From contig JADWOT020000005.1 in assembly GCA_036345935.2 (NCBI GenBank), forward strand, positions 6,815,960-6,879,959: DNA of 64,000 bases. The letters are read 5' to 3'. The notes under the pieces are model-generated. The model was not told the origin of the DNA and did no database searches. It saw only the letters and a list, made by a program, of their open reading frames with translations. Positions 1 through 12,702 of the stretch are shown here, piece after piece. Each line of letters begins with the position of its first letter. Positions within the stretch are counted from its first letter, which is position 1. The DNA is from Taenia hydatigena (Eukaryota; Platyhelminthes; Cestoda; Cyclophyllidea; Taeniidae). The translations under genes were made by a program, and so were the position numbers.

Positions 1-335
1 AAACTCCGAGGAGTAATTGAGACTGCCCCTTCATTATGATTAAATCGAGTTGTGCATAAAATTATTTTACTAGAGAGGTTTACCATGTCGTAATCCATCG
101 AAAGCTAGTTGTTTAGAGAACAAGGCCTTCCAAACAACTTTAATCCGCATGCAACAAATTTGCCTTTGTTTAGTCAACTACGTCCAAATCGATGGCGCGA
201 TTATAGCTAAACTCGCATACTTAATAAAATTTCAGTTTATTTGACAAGTGAAAGTAAAAGAGACAAAAACAAGCAGCCACCTACTCCAATGATGCATTGT
301 TATAGCATCTTTCAACATTTAAATGGGACGACTCT

Positions 336-362
336 ATTATTATTATTATTACTATTATTAAT
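336..362. repeat. (TTA)n repeat
   Basis: An interrupted TTA run in AT-rich sequence. Confidence 0.85.
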
Positions 363-1060
363 AAAAGTCACCTCAAGACTAGTCGACCTGCATTGTTCTT
401 GGCAAAAACCGATGGCAATTCACTTGTCAAGTCATAAAATCGATGCTGTCAATTAGAACAAGGGCATTTATATTCTCCACTTTATTGGGCGCCTTTTGAA
501 TTGTATTTTCAGGTGAGATGAGTTAATGTTTTTTTGGTCAACACGCATACAAGTGGATCAAAGCATACTCAACTTCGAATAGACGTATCAAATGTTTCGT
601 ACACTTAACTAGAATCACCTTAAAAGACAATACTGTGCCATTTTTGTGCATCAACGTGATGTACAAGCATCAACAAATAACTGTCCCTTAAACTACGATT
701 AGTGATTATAGTACTCAGTCTGTAACCATTTTACCTCCTCAGCCTCCGCCTTTTGTTAGTAGTAGTGCGGGAAATCTAGCATAGCTCAAGCATAAATGCT
801 GCATTGTTATGCGAAATCTTTAACAGTAATTGAAATCACACACACAGGAAAAGGCACTGTTGAATGGGGCTAAAAAAGGGGGTTATAAAACCTCCGTGAA
901 TTTTTGCAGACGGTTCCGATTTGCGCAGACAAATGCACTAGTGCAAAATCTTAAAATTTTACTTGAGTCAATACGCATTTCAAAATAAAATAAATGTAAA
1001 TGGCTTGCATTGATTGCTTGATAATACGCAGAGAGCGAGCAAGGGAGAAGCGGATGCAAG

Positions 1061-1085
1061 CACACACACACACACACACACACAC
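1061..1085. repeat. (CA)n microsatellite
   Basis: About 12 CA units, 45 bp upstream of TCF-type site A. Confidence 0.95.
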
Positions 1086-1129
1086 GCGTAATAATAAGGC
1101 GTGCGTGCGCTCTCAACGGGTGTCGGCAG

Positions 1130-1140
1130 CCTTTGATCTT
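1130..1140 (+). promoter_or_regulatory. TCF/LEF-type site A
   Basis: CCTTTGATCTT matches the TCF/LEF consensus (CCTTTGATC) and is followed after one base by TCCGTCCGG. It lies in a CpG- and CA-rich island (1020-1220). Function is inferred from motif and recurrence. Confidence 0.45.
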
Positions 1141-1220
1141 GTCCGTCCGGTTTTTCCCCATTACATCCACACGTCAACCTCACATTTTCTTCGCAGCATC
1201 CCGATGCAATATACTTAACC

Positions 1221-4200
1221 AAACGAGTACCCTTATAAATAAATACCCAACTTCGACCATAAGTGGTCTCTTTCACTTGGGTGAAGTGGAAGAGATTGAG
1301 TTTTTCTCGCCATCTTGCAAAAAGGCACATTGAAACCAAGCCCTTAAACCCTCTTAATAATGTAAATAAAGTGGGTTTTATTGATTTGGCTGGGGGTTGC
1401 CTGTGCACAAGATTGACCCCGTGAGACCCGAAAATTCCTCATACTTTGCTTATTTTGGCGCATAAAAATAAATTATGTGGCATAATTTTGCAAAAATAAT
1501 TACAAACAGGAGTAATTAGCATCAGCTTACATAAATTATCGTAGTTGTGGATTTCAATTCCTTTTTATTAAATTATCGCTTTCGTATGCATTACCAAAAA
1601 GCGATTCTCAATCGCGTGTTGCAATAGGCCTGGAAAAAAATTATCTATTAAACAAATGACACTCCACGTAGCCTGCTTTGAGTTGAGGTGTGGTGAAGAA
1701 GTAAACACAGTCCAGTCCCGATACCTGGAGTTTTGTTCAGTCATTCCAAAATTGCAATGGTATTCACCTAGATTTATAGGGTTTTAAGGAGTTGAATTGC
1801 AATTTTTTGTCAAAAATAGACTAATGTTTTAAAATTATGGGCAAGTAGTGCATTGTTCCATAAATATTCCCCAAGTTGTAAGGAAATACATCCTCTAAAA
1901 GCATAAAATGGGGAACTTTGCAAAGTTAAACTATTCTGCTGACTTTCAACAGTTTTTTCTTTGCCTACAACATTGAGCCAAAAAATTCGAAAGGATTATA
2001 ACTAAATGGTTTCGTGTATCATTGTGCTTGCATTTAACTAGTAGTTTATTTGAGGTTAAATAGTATTGCCAGAAATACACGATTGCGAGTCCATTTTTAG
2101 CTGGCACTTTGAAATCATTTTTTTTATCTATTGCGAAGTTATTTCGGATTCACTTACAGCTCATTTAAACAAAGTACATGTTCGTGTGCTCTTTGCGTAG
2201 AACTAGGGATCTGTGGGATGATTCCCATTAAAATAGGATTTATAAACTTAAAAGATCTGAATAGCTAATATTAAGGGCATTTTACTACTCTGCCAGATCT
2301 CAAATGAGAAAAATTGTAAAAATACTTTTAGCACAGTGTCTCGATAGACAAAAATCAGGATTTTAAAAATATCTGTTAAATATCACAGACGCAACTGACT
2401 TGGTTATCACTGCCATGTGTAACCAAAATTGGGGTCTGAGGGAGCCAAGGAGAATCGTAAAGTGTTACATCGGTGGGTTTTTCCTTTATGGTCGATGTGC
2501 GCTCCAGGTAGCTGCAGGTGCTTTCACTCCTTTGAAAGGCCACCCAGAAACCAGAGTAAGGGGTACCGTTTTCGGACTGGCTAAACGTAATAGATGAGAC
2601 CTTTTATCGTAATCACATTTAGTAGTAAAGACGGTTAACAAAGGCAGCAATTTGTAAATGCCAATCCAAACGCAATCCCCGACCCTGAAATCACTTTTGG
2701 ACATAGGGGGTTGAAATTATTCACTGAAATTGTAAGCTAGCTTTAAGTAAATTGAAGGCCTTGTCATAGATTTGGTCTAAAAATGATCGTACTTAAATCG
2801 TGTCCTTATTTTTAAACTAATGTGTGCGTGTTCGTGATTTAAATGCGTGAACTCAGTGCACCAGATTAATAAATGCATAGACAATAAAGTCTGAATCACT
2901 AAGTAAAGAATTGTCGCTTAAAATCTAACAAGGACTAATTCCTGGCTGATTATCACTGGCAAGATGAGAATTTGCGTGGAAGTGGGACACTCCGGGAAAC
3001 GATATGCATAGTTGTTTCCCGGCCAGGCAGATGCTTTACACCTTATACCAAATAAGGCTATTTCTCACTAAAATAGACCACTAATACACAATGTAAATTC
3101 TCTTAAAGGTGGTAATTTTATTATCATTTTACTGTTCCGCAAGTCATGCTAAAACCATAAAGAAGAATCGCAAACATAAAAAAGGATGTGTTTTAAAGTG
3201 CTGAGAAAGTGCAGGTCCCAGCAACTAACACGTCATACCAACAGTATGCATATTTAAAGTTATCAACACTAAGAAATGTCGCAATAGTTTTGTTTCATCA
3301 ATTGTTTTTGCATTGAGCAGTATTTTAAAAACAGGTAAATAACGTGCTCCCTACCGATAATGCTTACAGACTAATTTAAAGACTTTGATAAACCTTCTAC
3401 CCACATAAATTACACATTTTAATTAGTCATGTTACAAGCTGTATCAGATCAAAAATTTTTAAACATTTTGCAAACGTAATGCTAGATCAGTTCATAATAA
3501 GGACGCAAAGCGGCCCGACAAGGGAAAGGGAATTGTATGATCCAGAAAGATAAGAAATGGTGAGATAGAGAGAGAAGGCTGGAGAGTCAGGGAGGCCTGA
3601 GCGAACCCACACATACACATACCTCCCTCTCATGGCCCGGCTACCACTCCTTTGATGTTTGCCGCCTGCATTATTCCCCACAAGCCCTGTTCCTAACTTT
3701 CCCAAGCAGAGCCAATACACACACACACACACAACAGGTTTTGTCAAGATGTGGCATGCTTTACTTTTGCGTGTCTACGGAATTTTATGCCCTTTAAATG
3801 TATATATTTTTTGTAAACTCTGAACAGGACGCCTTTCTCTAATTTATAAACCAAAAGAAGGTTTTAACCACGTTGGATCAGCTAAACAATTTTCTAAAAG
3901 CTCAAATTTCTACGGCATCCATTTATCAACCACTCTTAGAGAAATGCAATCTGTTTTGAAGGAATACGAAATCCACATTCAAAATTTCCTGGACATTGTC
4001 CATGGCGTAGAATTACATATATGCCTTCAATTGGTTCATTCTACTAAAAACTACTTTTGAGTACATGACTAGCATTTTAATTATTATGGAAACACAAATT
4101 TTTACCTAAGTCTCATTCTGTAACACTAAGTTGATTCCCTTGTTATTCCTCTTTTATCCCGTTGTTGGCCTTTAAAGGCCACATGCATAAATTTAATCGC

Positions 4201-7200
4201 ATTACTATTAATCTAGCACTTTACAGCTGCTAAATCATAGTCAATCATGGTCACCTAGCAGACGGTAAAGAGATGACAAAAACTTTTCTTTGGCTCAAAA
4301 AAAATGACGAATTTCCTACTTCCTAGTTGCCGGTGAAACGAATCTTTACGGTGGAGCTTAAACAATAGGGGCAGATCTGAATCCTAAAACAGCAAAGAAT
4401 TATTGAGTATATTACGCAAAGAGAAACAGTAGATGGGTGATAATAAGCATCACCTGGTAGTCGTATCCTGTAAGGAAAGTGTGTTGCGACCTATTTTGAG
4501 ACGCCTAAAGAATAACAAAGACATTCTGCGGCTGGTTAATGCGCAACTAAATACATCAAATCAACTTTGGACTTCATTCCAAGCATAAACTTGAGCTGTT
4601 TCAGACTTTTTTTCTAATTATCACTTCTAGCAATTCAAATGGCATTACCTCTCTAAAATGTCATGCGGACTTAACTTAGTTTCTTACTCATTACTACCAT
4701 TGATAAGCGTTTACTGATAATTTCTTGGTAACTTTTTGTTTTTTTAGGGGAAAGTGGCTTTGGTTCCACGTCAAATGAATCAAAGTTACTCCGAGGATCG
4801 TGTGGTTCCCGCTGCTGCATCAACGTAAAGGCAAAGTTGTGACAAGGGTCCCGTAATGCCCCCTTACAAAACTACCCAAGACATGATTCTTTTGTGTCAT
4901 TGTTTTTAATTTTTCTTTCTAATTATTAAAATAGACACGAAAAGTGCCGAAATATTGGCAAAATATTTTTGGAGCAAAGATGATTTCTTTAATGGGGAAA
5001 AAATCCTAATAAAAATTGTATTAGCTATTTTTAACTCCCCAATGCCATACAAAGACCAAGAAGCCTAAGTTTGTTCTCAAATATAGACTCTATTAATGGG
5101 TTATTTAGAATGATATAATTTTTTATCAATGTAACAAGATACAGCATAAATACTTATTGTTATGTTGGTCCTTTGCTTTTACGTTGTTTCATTAACAACT
5201 TACAATAAGGTGCTATTTTAGAAGTAAAATAAATGCCTTAGCTGTAGTGCACTTACTGATATTTTAAGTTCTAATGTGCGCATTTAGGCAAATATGAAGG
5301 ATTTTGGTAACAGACACGTGGTTGAGTTCTCCACATTTCTGCTTATTGAGCAGACCTACAAGGTTTTGCCCACGCCTAACCGGTCCAGACAGCGTCCTGT
5401 CATCGGCTAATTTAAATGATAAGAGACAAGGATAAACTGTTTGTTAATCGGTAACCCAACAAAATACGTGTTCTTTCGCTCACATTTTTAACTGGGTGCA
5501 AAATCAAGTGAAAATAAAATTGTCTTCTTGGATGTATTTCCAGTTATTCATGTTGTGAGGTGCTAAATTTCATGCAGCAGAGTCTCATTTACAAGCAAAA
5601 CTTATTTTATTTGTTATTGGTAGGATTTATCCTTACTGTTGCATCTAAGCATCAGTAGAATGGTAGACGCATTCATATTTTAATGAACATACTACTGTGA
5701 CTTTCGCAGTAGCGTAATACCAGGCTGAGTGACTGCGTCGAGCATGTGCAGTCAAAAAGCATTAAAAATGATAAATTAAGGAACATTTATGGATGTCTTT
5801 TTATTCACACCTTGTGTGCCGGAACATAGGTTTTTCTTGTCTTCTAAACTTTGTCAAACCAGTTGTCAGTAGGCTAGGATGGAACAAAAAATTCCTTGCA
5901 AAATTTTTTTTAAGATGTACAAAATTGAATAGCTGTAAATTCATCACCTCAAGATCTGCAACCTTCCATAGCTTTTAATTACTTTTAAGATTTTTTATTT
6001 TTTGCTTGTAAAATTCAGCGTCTCAAAAGGCTAGATGTTCTGTTTACCTTAGCATCTTTCGCAGTTCGTAGTTCTGTTCAAATGGTTTATTGCGATTCAG
6101 GCATTCTGCTTGAACTTGTGTATAGTGTATTTGCAATGAAAAGCTTAGATTACTATACTTATAAGATGGTAAAACTGTGTTCGCTATGGGATTGAAAGGA
6201 GATTTACACTTGGGGTTTGGTATCATTATGCACCTCTTATTGTTGACCACACAAAGCATTAGCGATGTGCTTTAGAACCTACTAATGCTATAAAGTTTAC
6301 ATAGGCTATCAAACGTTTCTTTTTGTATTTTTGCTAATTATCGCAATGATCACATTACTTCATCTTGTCAAGTAAAGCCAGCCCTGCTTTATTCAAAATT
6401 CCACATTAAACATAAGACGCTAACAACAGGTGCACTGTGCGAAAAATTCATGTAATGCTTTCTACTGAGAGCACTGAGAGTGAGATTTTCATGCGGAATA
6501 CTCAGCACTACAGAGAAGCTCTACTTGTATTAGGCTTAAGTTCAGAAGTGAAGCTTTCAGACCACCAAATCAGTAGGAGAGCAGCAGCGATAAAGACCAC
6601 ACACACCCTAGCCAGAACAGCGCACCTCACGGAAGATTCTCATTCCCTGTGTATCAGTTCGGTCGGAAATTAATGCTTGTTAGGGCATTCTCTCCCAAAT
6701 TATAGCGTACAAGAAGAAGTGAGGATTAGAGCATTTGACCACTCTAATCTGTCAATGTCTCCTAGTGAAGTATGTGGATGACATTTCAAGTGGTCTGCAG
6801 ATAATCTAGCATTCAAGCGCAAATTCACCTAACTTTCTTTTATTTTGCAATTATAATAAAGATGAATCTTTGGAAAAAGTTGGTATTCTAAAACCAATCC
6901 TTCTACGATTGTGGACACGGGATTTGCTTATTTTATTTCCTTCTATATAAAAAAAGTCACGTTGATGGAAAATCCACAGCTATTCTAATTAGGAAGCACA
7001 AAAATACTCAATTCGCCGTTCTGAGTCTGGTTGAATAAGTAAATAAGGGAAATGTGCCTATTGAGTCTATTTTAAATAAATACTGATATAAGCTTACCAG
7101 AACACGCTCATGCTGCTTGCTTTTTGGACTCACCTTACGTGAATGCATGGTTTCGAAAAGGTGTAGAATGGGTCCAGCCTCTACTGGGCAACCACTTTCT

Positions 7201-8049
7201 CATGGCCACGTGAATGCACCCAAATAAGCTTAGCAGCAAGGGCGTCCCTTCAAATGATCCTCATCCAGCATTTACTTGGAACTCTTTGTGTAATGGGTAA
7301 TGAAAAAGTAGCCTCTCTTTGTGCATTGTTATTAACCAGTAAAATGATCTTATAGCAGCTCACTTTATATTTAAAATTGCTTGCATTTCAGGGTTAAATT
7401 TCTTACGCATTTTTCTAACATTTGCTTATAATGCCTACAGCCCTGACCAAGTCCACATTCATAAACATTTATTTACCTGGATTAAACACTGTCCTCTTTA
7501 AGAGTCCCCACGAATGGCAAAATGATTTAATCAAAACAGTTTAATTGGAAAGTGCATCAGCAAAATGTGTTTTTTGGAACAAGGCATATGGGGAAGTGCT
7601 TGGCATTATCAAGGTGTCCAGAATTAAGCTTTTTGGAATTTCACCTGGGATTTGTCGAGTGGTCAAACTGTGTATTTTAAAGAGCGCTGAAGTTTAATCT
7701 GAAATGAATTTATATATTTGATGCTTGTATCTGCCAAATTTGATTAGTGACTCTACATTGTGCACTCTTAAATTATCATCCGCATATTAGTAGCATGTAT
7801 AGTGCTATACAAATGAGCCCGATTCCTTTATCAACTTACTGTCATCACCGAGGTAAACAATGAAAGTTCCCTGGCTTGTAAAAAAACGGTTGCCTCTCAA
7901 GTGATTGTGATCTTTTACCTTACTTTCTTCTATCCAGGAGACTGCTTAACTTCCCTAACCTGTAACAAAGATCTTAGTGCCTCCTACTTGGAAAAAGGTG
8001 GTGGTTAATAAGAAAAAGGAAAAGGCGACTCTAGGCCCATTTTCCACTA
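1221..8049. other. Non-coding AT-rich stretch
   Basis: Only short, unsupported open frames with no family resemblance and no linked splice pattern. Apart from the patch near 3500-3740, I see no gene, RNA or repeat here. Confidence 0.6.
3716..3734. repeat. (CA)n microsatellite
   Basis: A short CA run inside a moderately GC-rich patch (about 3500-3740). Confidence 0.9.
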
Positions 8050-8420
8050 ATTGAGAAAGGGCATGGGATTGACAACGCCCTCCTCAGTCTCACACGATCT
8101 GGTGGTGGAGGAGGATACAGAGATGCTGCTCGCATGCTTGCGTGGGCGTGGGTGTTGGCGTACGTGCGCACATAAGCCAGGTTGTTTGCCGCTTGCTTGC
8201 TTGCCTGCCCGTGTGGGTGTTAGTGTCGGCGGCAGCGGCGGGATACATCAAAGCCGGACAACCAATGGACAGCAGAGACGTCCGCCTCGTTCTCGTTCTC
8301 TCGCCAGCAGAAGTGACGGCGGCAGCGGCGACGGCGACAGCACAGCGCTCTTCGCTCACGCATCGGTCGGTCGGCCAGTCACTCTGCTCGAGTTGTTTCT
8401 TTCTGCGTCACGTCTAGATC
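8050..8420. promoter_or_regulatory. GC/CpG-rich island with GGCGGC words and CTTTGATG
   Basis: Rich in GTGGGCGTGG, GGCGGCAGCGGCG and GACGGCGACAG. CTTTGATG lies on the minus strand at 8246-8253, six bases from a GGCGGCAGCGGCGGG run. It is open in several frames but simple in composition, so I treat it as a possible regulatory island, not a gene. Confidence 0.35.
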
Positions 8421-11149
8421 ACGTGCGGACTAGCACCATTCTAATAAGTATGTACCGTATCATTGCATTCATTATAACTTTGAAACTTGAATTTTTCGCG
8501 AAAAATTCATGGACACGTGTGCTTAAAAGATAAAAGTGAATTTACATCCCTGTGCATCCGCAATTATATGACTCTCCACTTTAGCCATTGCTATAATCCT
8601 ACTTATGCTTTTACAAGCTCAGTTTTGACCCCACTACCATTGGAGATACTAATTAAGAATATTATTTTTTTATGTGCTTACTTTATAGCACAATGCGGAT
8701 TGCGAAATAGAGCAAAACAAAGAAAAATAATCGAGTTGCATTGTCTACATGTGGTTTTGCAATTTATGAGACCTAAATGGAAGACAAGTCAGCAAACTCA
8801 GTGATTCCCATAATTTTCATTGGTTGAGGGTCCGGGTTTTGTGATAGCAATTTATGCAAGCATTATTTCCTAGTTTCTTTAAAAAAAAACTTTATTTGCG
8901 CCTCTTGTATAGTATAAACTAGTTTATTTTAGTGCATATTATAGCAAAATAATACCCTTTCAAATTTTTTTGACACTTTGTTGGCCTTTTTGTTACGAAT
9001 TCAATAACAAATTACGCGGTCTATTCTAATTTTCTGTTGGATTGTAATATTTTTGATAATTTTTTGTGCTTACAATATAGCGCGGCAATTTTTTTATAGC
9101 TCCTTGCATTTCACGCCAACTGAAAGGTGATTATTCACACCTGGTAAATACATAAATGCAAATTTTGCATCCTGCGTCTAGCAGAAGGCAGAAAGTTGGA
9201 CTCTCGTTTATCGTATTACTTAGCACACGCACTGAGTGCTTTGTGTAATTTTTGTTTCAAATTAATCATTTTGCCTTGTTAGTCCTAAAGCAAGCATTTT
9301 GCACCCGGCAATATCGCTGCAGATTGTATCAATTGGCTTTTGGGGAATTTTAGAGCGTATGAGAGTGTGCAGCATAGTTGTCAGACCTGACCACAGGAAA
9401 TTTGACGATTGCTTAACAATTGGGAAAAATTTTAAAATGCAGCCAGTAAAATAAGTTTCAACAATACAGTCATCGCCTTTGCTCAAAATAGCAACCGACC
9501 GCGCAGCTTTAGCTTCATAATAATCTCAAGCGAATTCAAATCCATAAATTATTTCTTAGTCAACTCTATGCCGACAACTTTCGCTTTTTACTTAAAAACT
9601 TATTGGTTCCAAAATAATTTGGAGGTCTTTTGGAAATTGTGATGCTGTTTGTAATGACGACTAAATAGCAATATTTTTTTAGCAGGCGACTATTCAAGTG
9701 ACAAAACCGTTTGATCATAGTGGTTGTGAACTGCCCTAACTCTGTCAACAAAGGGCTCTTTATTGCCAGAATTTTTGATTGGATGGTCAACTCACGATGG
9801 CTGCTACTGTGCAGCATGCTACAATCGATCAAAGTAATGCATTTTGTAAAATACCTTTTTCAATTTAAAAGTGATGTACTAGGTGCAACCAACGTTTTTT
9901 TTCTTAACAAGTTAGGAAATCTGACTGGCTATCCAGTAGACCGTTTACTGACATTTTTGCACACAGGCGCATTCCAAAAATGGTTTGTGTGACAAGATTT
10001 GGATCCCTGGGTGTGCATATGTTCGTATAGCCTGGTCCAGTGTGGAACTTGTGAATTTTGATAGCTGGTAGATCGAATGCGCCACTTATGAAGGGTGTTC
10101 ATCGCAGACATCCTGTCAAGTACAATGCACTTTTTCGTGATTTTTTTAAGATACATTTTCAAAAACTACAATTCGTGACATAAATTAAATTCATTTACAT
10201 TCTTTAAAAATTACTTCTACTTTTGAATAGTAATGTCAATCACCTTAAAACCGGAAAAAAAAATATTTGAATGACCCATGGCCAAAGTTAATTCATTACA
10301 TTCTTGAATGCTATTTTAGACAGACAGAGGGGAACGATTCCATTCGGCGGATTTGCTAAACGAATTGCGTGGCATAAATCATGCTTGCTTATCAGTTAGC
10401 TCAAAGGCTCTGCACACGTAGCGGTGGTTTGTGATTTTACGCTATAAAATGCCTTAATAAGATACTAGAAATGAAACATTCTTTGTCACTATCGTCGAAG
10501 AGGCTTCTTATTTACAAAAAAATAATGCTTGGAAATCACCCGAGTCAAATGCCAAGGCAGAAATTACTTAGGCTTGCTATTTGATTTTCACGTTATTAAG
10601 TGAGCTGGACTTGTTAGCCCTCCGTAACCTGACACCCAAGCAGTTGAGGTTAGCAAGCATTCTGGTTCATTTTTAGACAAACTATAACCGGTTTTGGAGT
10701 CAATTTCTAACGCAATTTTCGGGTTGAGTAACACGCCTCTGTCAGACAGGGAGCCAGACGTCTGTACATAAATTTTTCCGTCTCCTTGTTACTCTCCTCA
10801 TCATCCTGTTCCGATTTCGACCGTCAAATTAGATACAGCAGACAACTAGATCAAACGTGGATAATCTGATAACATCCTTTTACAATGATTCGATTATTAA
10901 TTGCTAAAAATAGCCTTGGATGGATAGGATTACGAAGACAGCAAAACAAAATGGCATCAGATAGCTCGTTGACGGAGTAATCGCGTTCTTAAAGACAAGG
11001 GAAATAATTTTTTGAAGTTTAGGAATCGGTTTATAGGAGCGCTGGTGGAGCCCACTCAGGCAGAAATAAGAAATGTTCTATCAGACGCAGCTCCATAATT
11101 CTAATCGAAAAATACCAGCTTACTGTCTCTACCACCCTCCCCATAGCCT
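8421..11149. other. Non-coding AT-rich stretch
   Basis: No supported feature seen. Confidence 0.6.
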
Positions 11150-11160
11150 CTCCTCCACAT

Positions 11161-11221
11161 ACACACACACACACACATTCATGGGAGAGCATGCAATAGA
11201 GAGGGTGTGTGTGTGTGTGTG
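11161..11221. repeat. (AC)n and (GT)n in inverted arrangement
   Basis: A 16-base AC run (11161-11176) and a 17-base GT run (11205-11221) separated by 28 bases could pair as a hairpin. They lie in a CpG-rich island reaching to about 11500. Confidence 0.85.
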
Positions 11222-11229
11222 CAAGCAAG

Positions 11230-11500
11230 GACCTTGCTCACTCCGATAAATCACCTACAGAGGGAGTTAGGGAGAGAAGGCATGCGAGCACAACGCATGC
11301 GCGCACTTAACGGACGGAAGCCCACTCTTCTCTGTGTGTGTCGGTCCCTGTACGAGACTTCAAAAGCGTCGTGTCGCACCGCCGCCGTTTCCCACCCGCC
11401 CGCACACACATACGCACGCACGCGATGCGTGCGTGCCCATCTCACACGCCCCATGCAAACCTACCCTGACCGCCATCTCCTGTGCCCCACGCTTTCTCCT
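11230..11500. promoter_or_regulatory. CpG-rich island
   Basis: Dense in CG and in GCATGCG/GCACGCACG words, unlike the surrounding AT-rich DNA. Open frames on both strands reflect base composition. Candidate regulatory island only. Confidence 0.3.
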
Positions 11501-12702
11501 AGCGGGTCTCAAACTAAGTCTCAGTCGGTTCTCTCGTCAGTCAAATGGTTCGCCATTTTTTTATTCTCTTTCACATCTAAAGAGCTGCAATGTGGATCAC
11601 AAATCCTGTTTTGAATGAAATGTGTCTTATACAAGTCTACTTCACTTACTCAAGCACTCTCGAAGGTACTTAATTTGAATATATTCGTCTAGTGCTTCTT
11701 CAGCAATTTATTTTTATATATTCGGAAGTCAGCAAAGTGTACTTAAGTGTTTTTTTTTCCAAAAGAAAATCGTCACTGCTTGCATATTTTTACGCATAGT
11801 AAAAGCGAAGTTAAGTCGCCCCAAGTGTAAGAGGCCTACCCATAAACATCCATTGGTCAGGATGATGTGTTTGAATAAATTTAAGCAATAAAAGGTTCAT
11901 CTGATCCACGAGCGTGAATTTGTACCGAAATCCAAAAGATGAAAATTTTGTGTGAATAACGAGCGAATTATCGCCTAAAATTATGCTATAAATGTTACTC
12001 TCACCTTTCAAGACTTGATATAGTAGTCGAACCCTGTATTAACATTTTTGTCAAAAACTTTGAAAATAAATATAAACAGATGAGATTGTCATTGGCACAC
12101 GCTTTAGACTGGATGAACGCGCTTTAAGGGTAGAATCTCACTAGAAACTGAATTACCAATCTTGTACTTCACAAAGCCTGGTTGTTATGTGAATTGTAGT
12201 TGGTTTGCCAGAAAACTACCCGCAATGTGGTTCTTTTCATTATTAAGAGATCCATTTCCAGGTCTAAAATCTAATTATCATTCAGAATTTTACGGTATTG
12301 GTAAAATTACATGCTACTACAACGAATCGCATCAATTTAACGATGCGAAACACAGTATTGGGGCAAAATGCTTTGCTGCCCATGTAGCTGTCAAAAGTGT
12401 GTGAAGACAATTCTGTGACAAAGTCGCACCTCAACGTGGATGCAGATCAATGGGACAGCTAACTACCTCTAATAGAGTTGACATGTATCATTATTTAAAA
12501 TGGAATTGTAAATTTACTTGCTCCGTCAGACTGTTGGCTAGGGCGCCAACAAAATCTAAGATTATATCTTGAAGCTGAAATGAACGTTGCAGTAATTGTT
12601 GATAGTACTGAAAAATGTTCACTGCCCCCCGACGGTGGAACAGCTGTCTTTCCTGGCCTTAGTTTGGGGATTAGAGCGGTCGGATGCCTACACTTGGCGT
12701 TT

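Noticed and set aside
8051..8533. 160-codon open frame
   Set aside because: GC-rich simple sequence that is open in three frames on both strands, with no domain, and it runs into AT-rich DNA without a sensible end.
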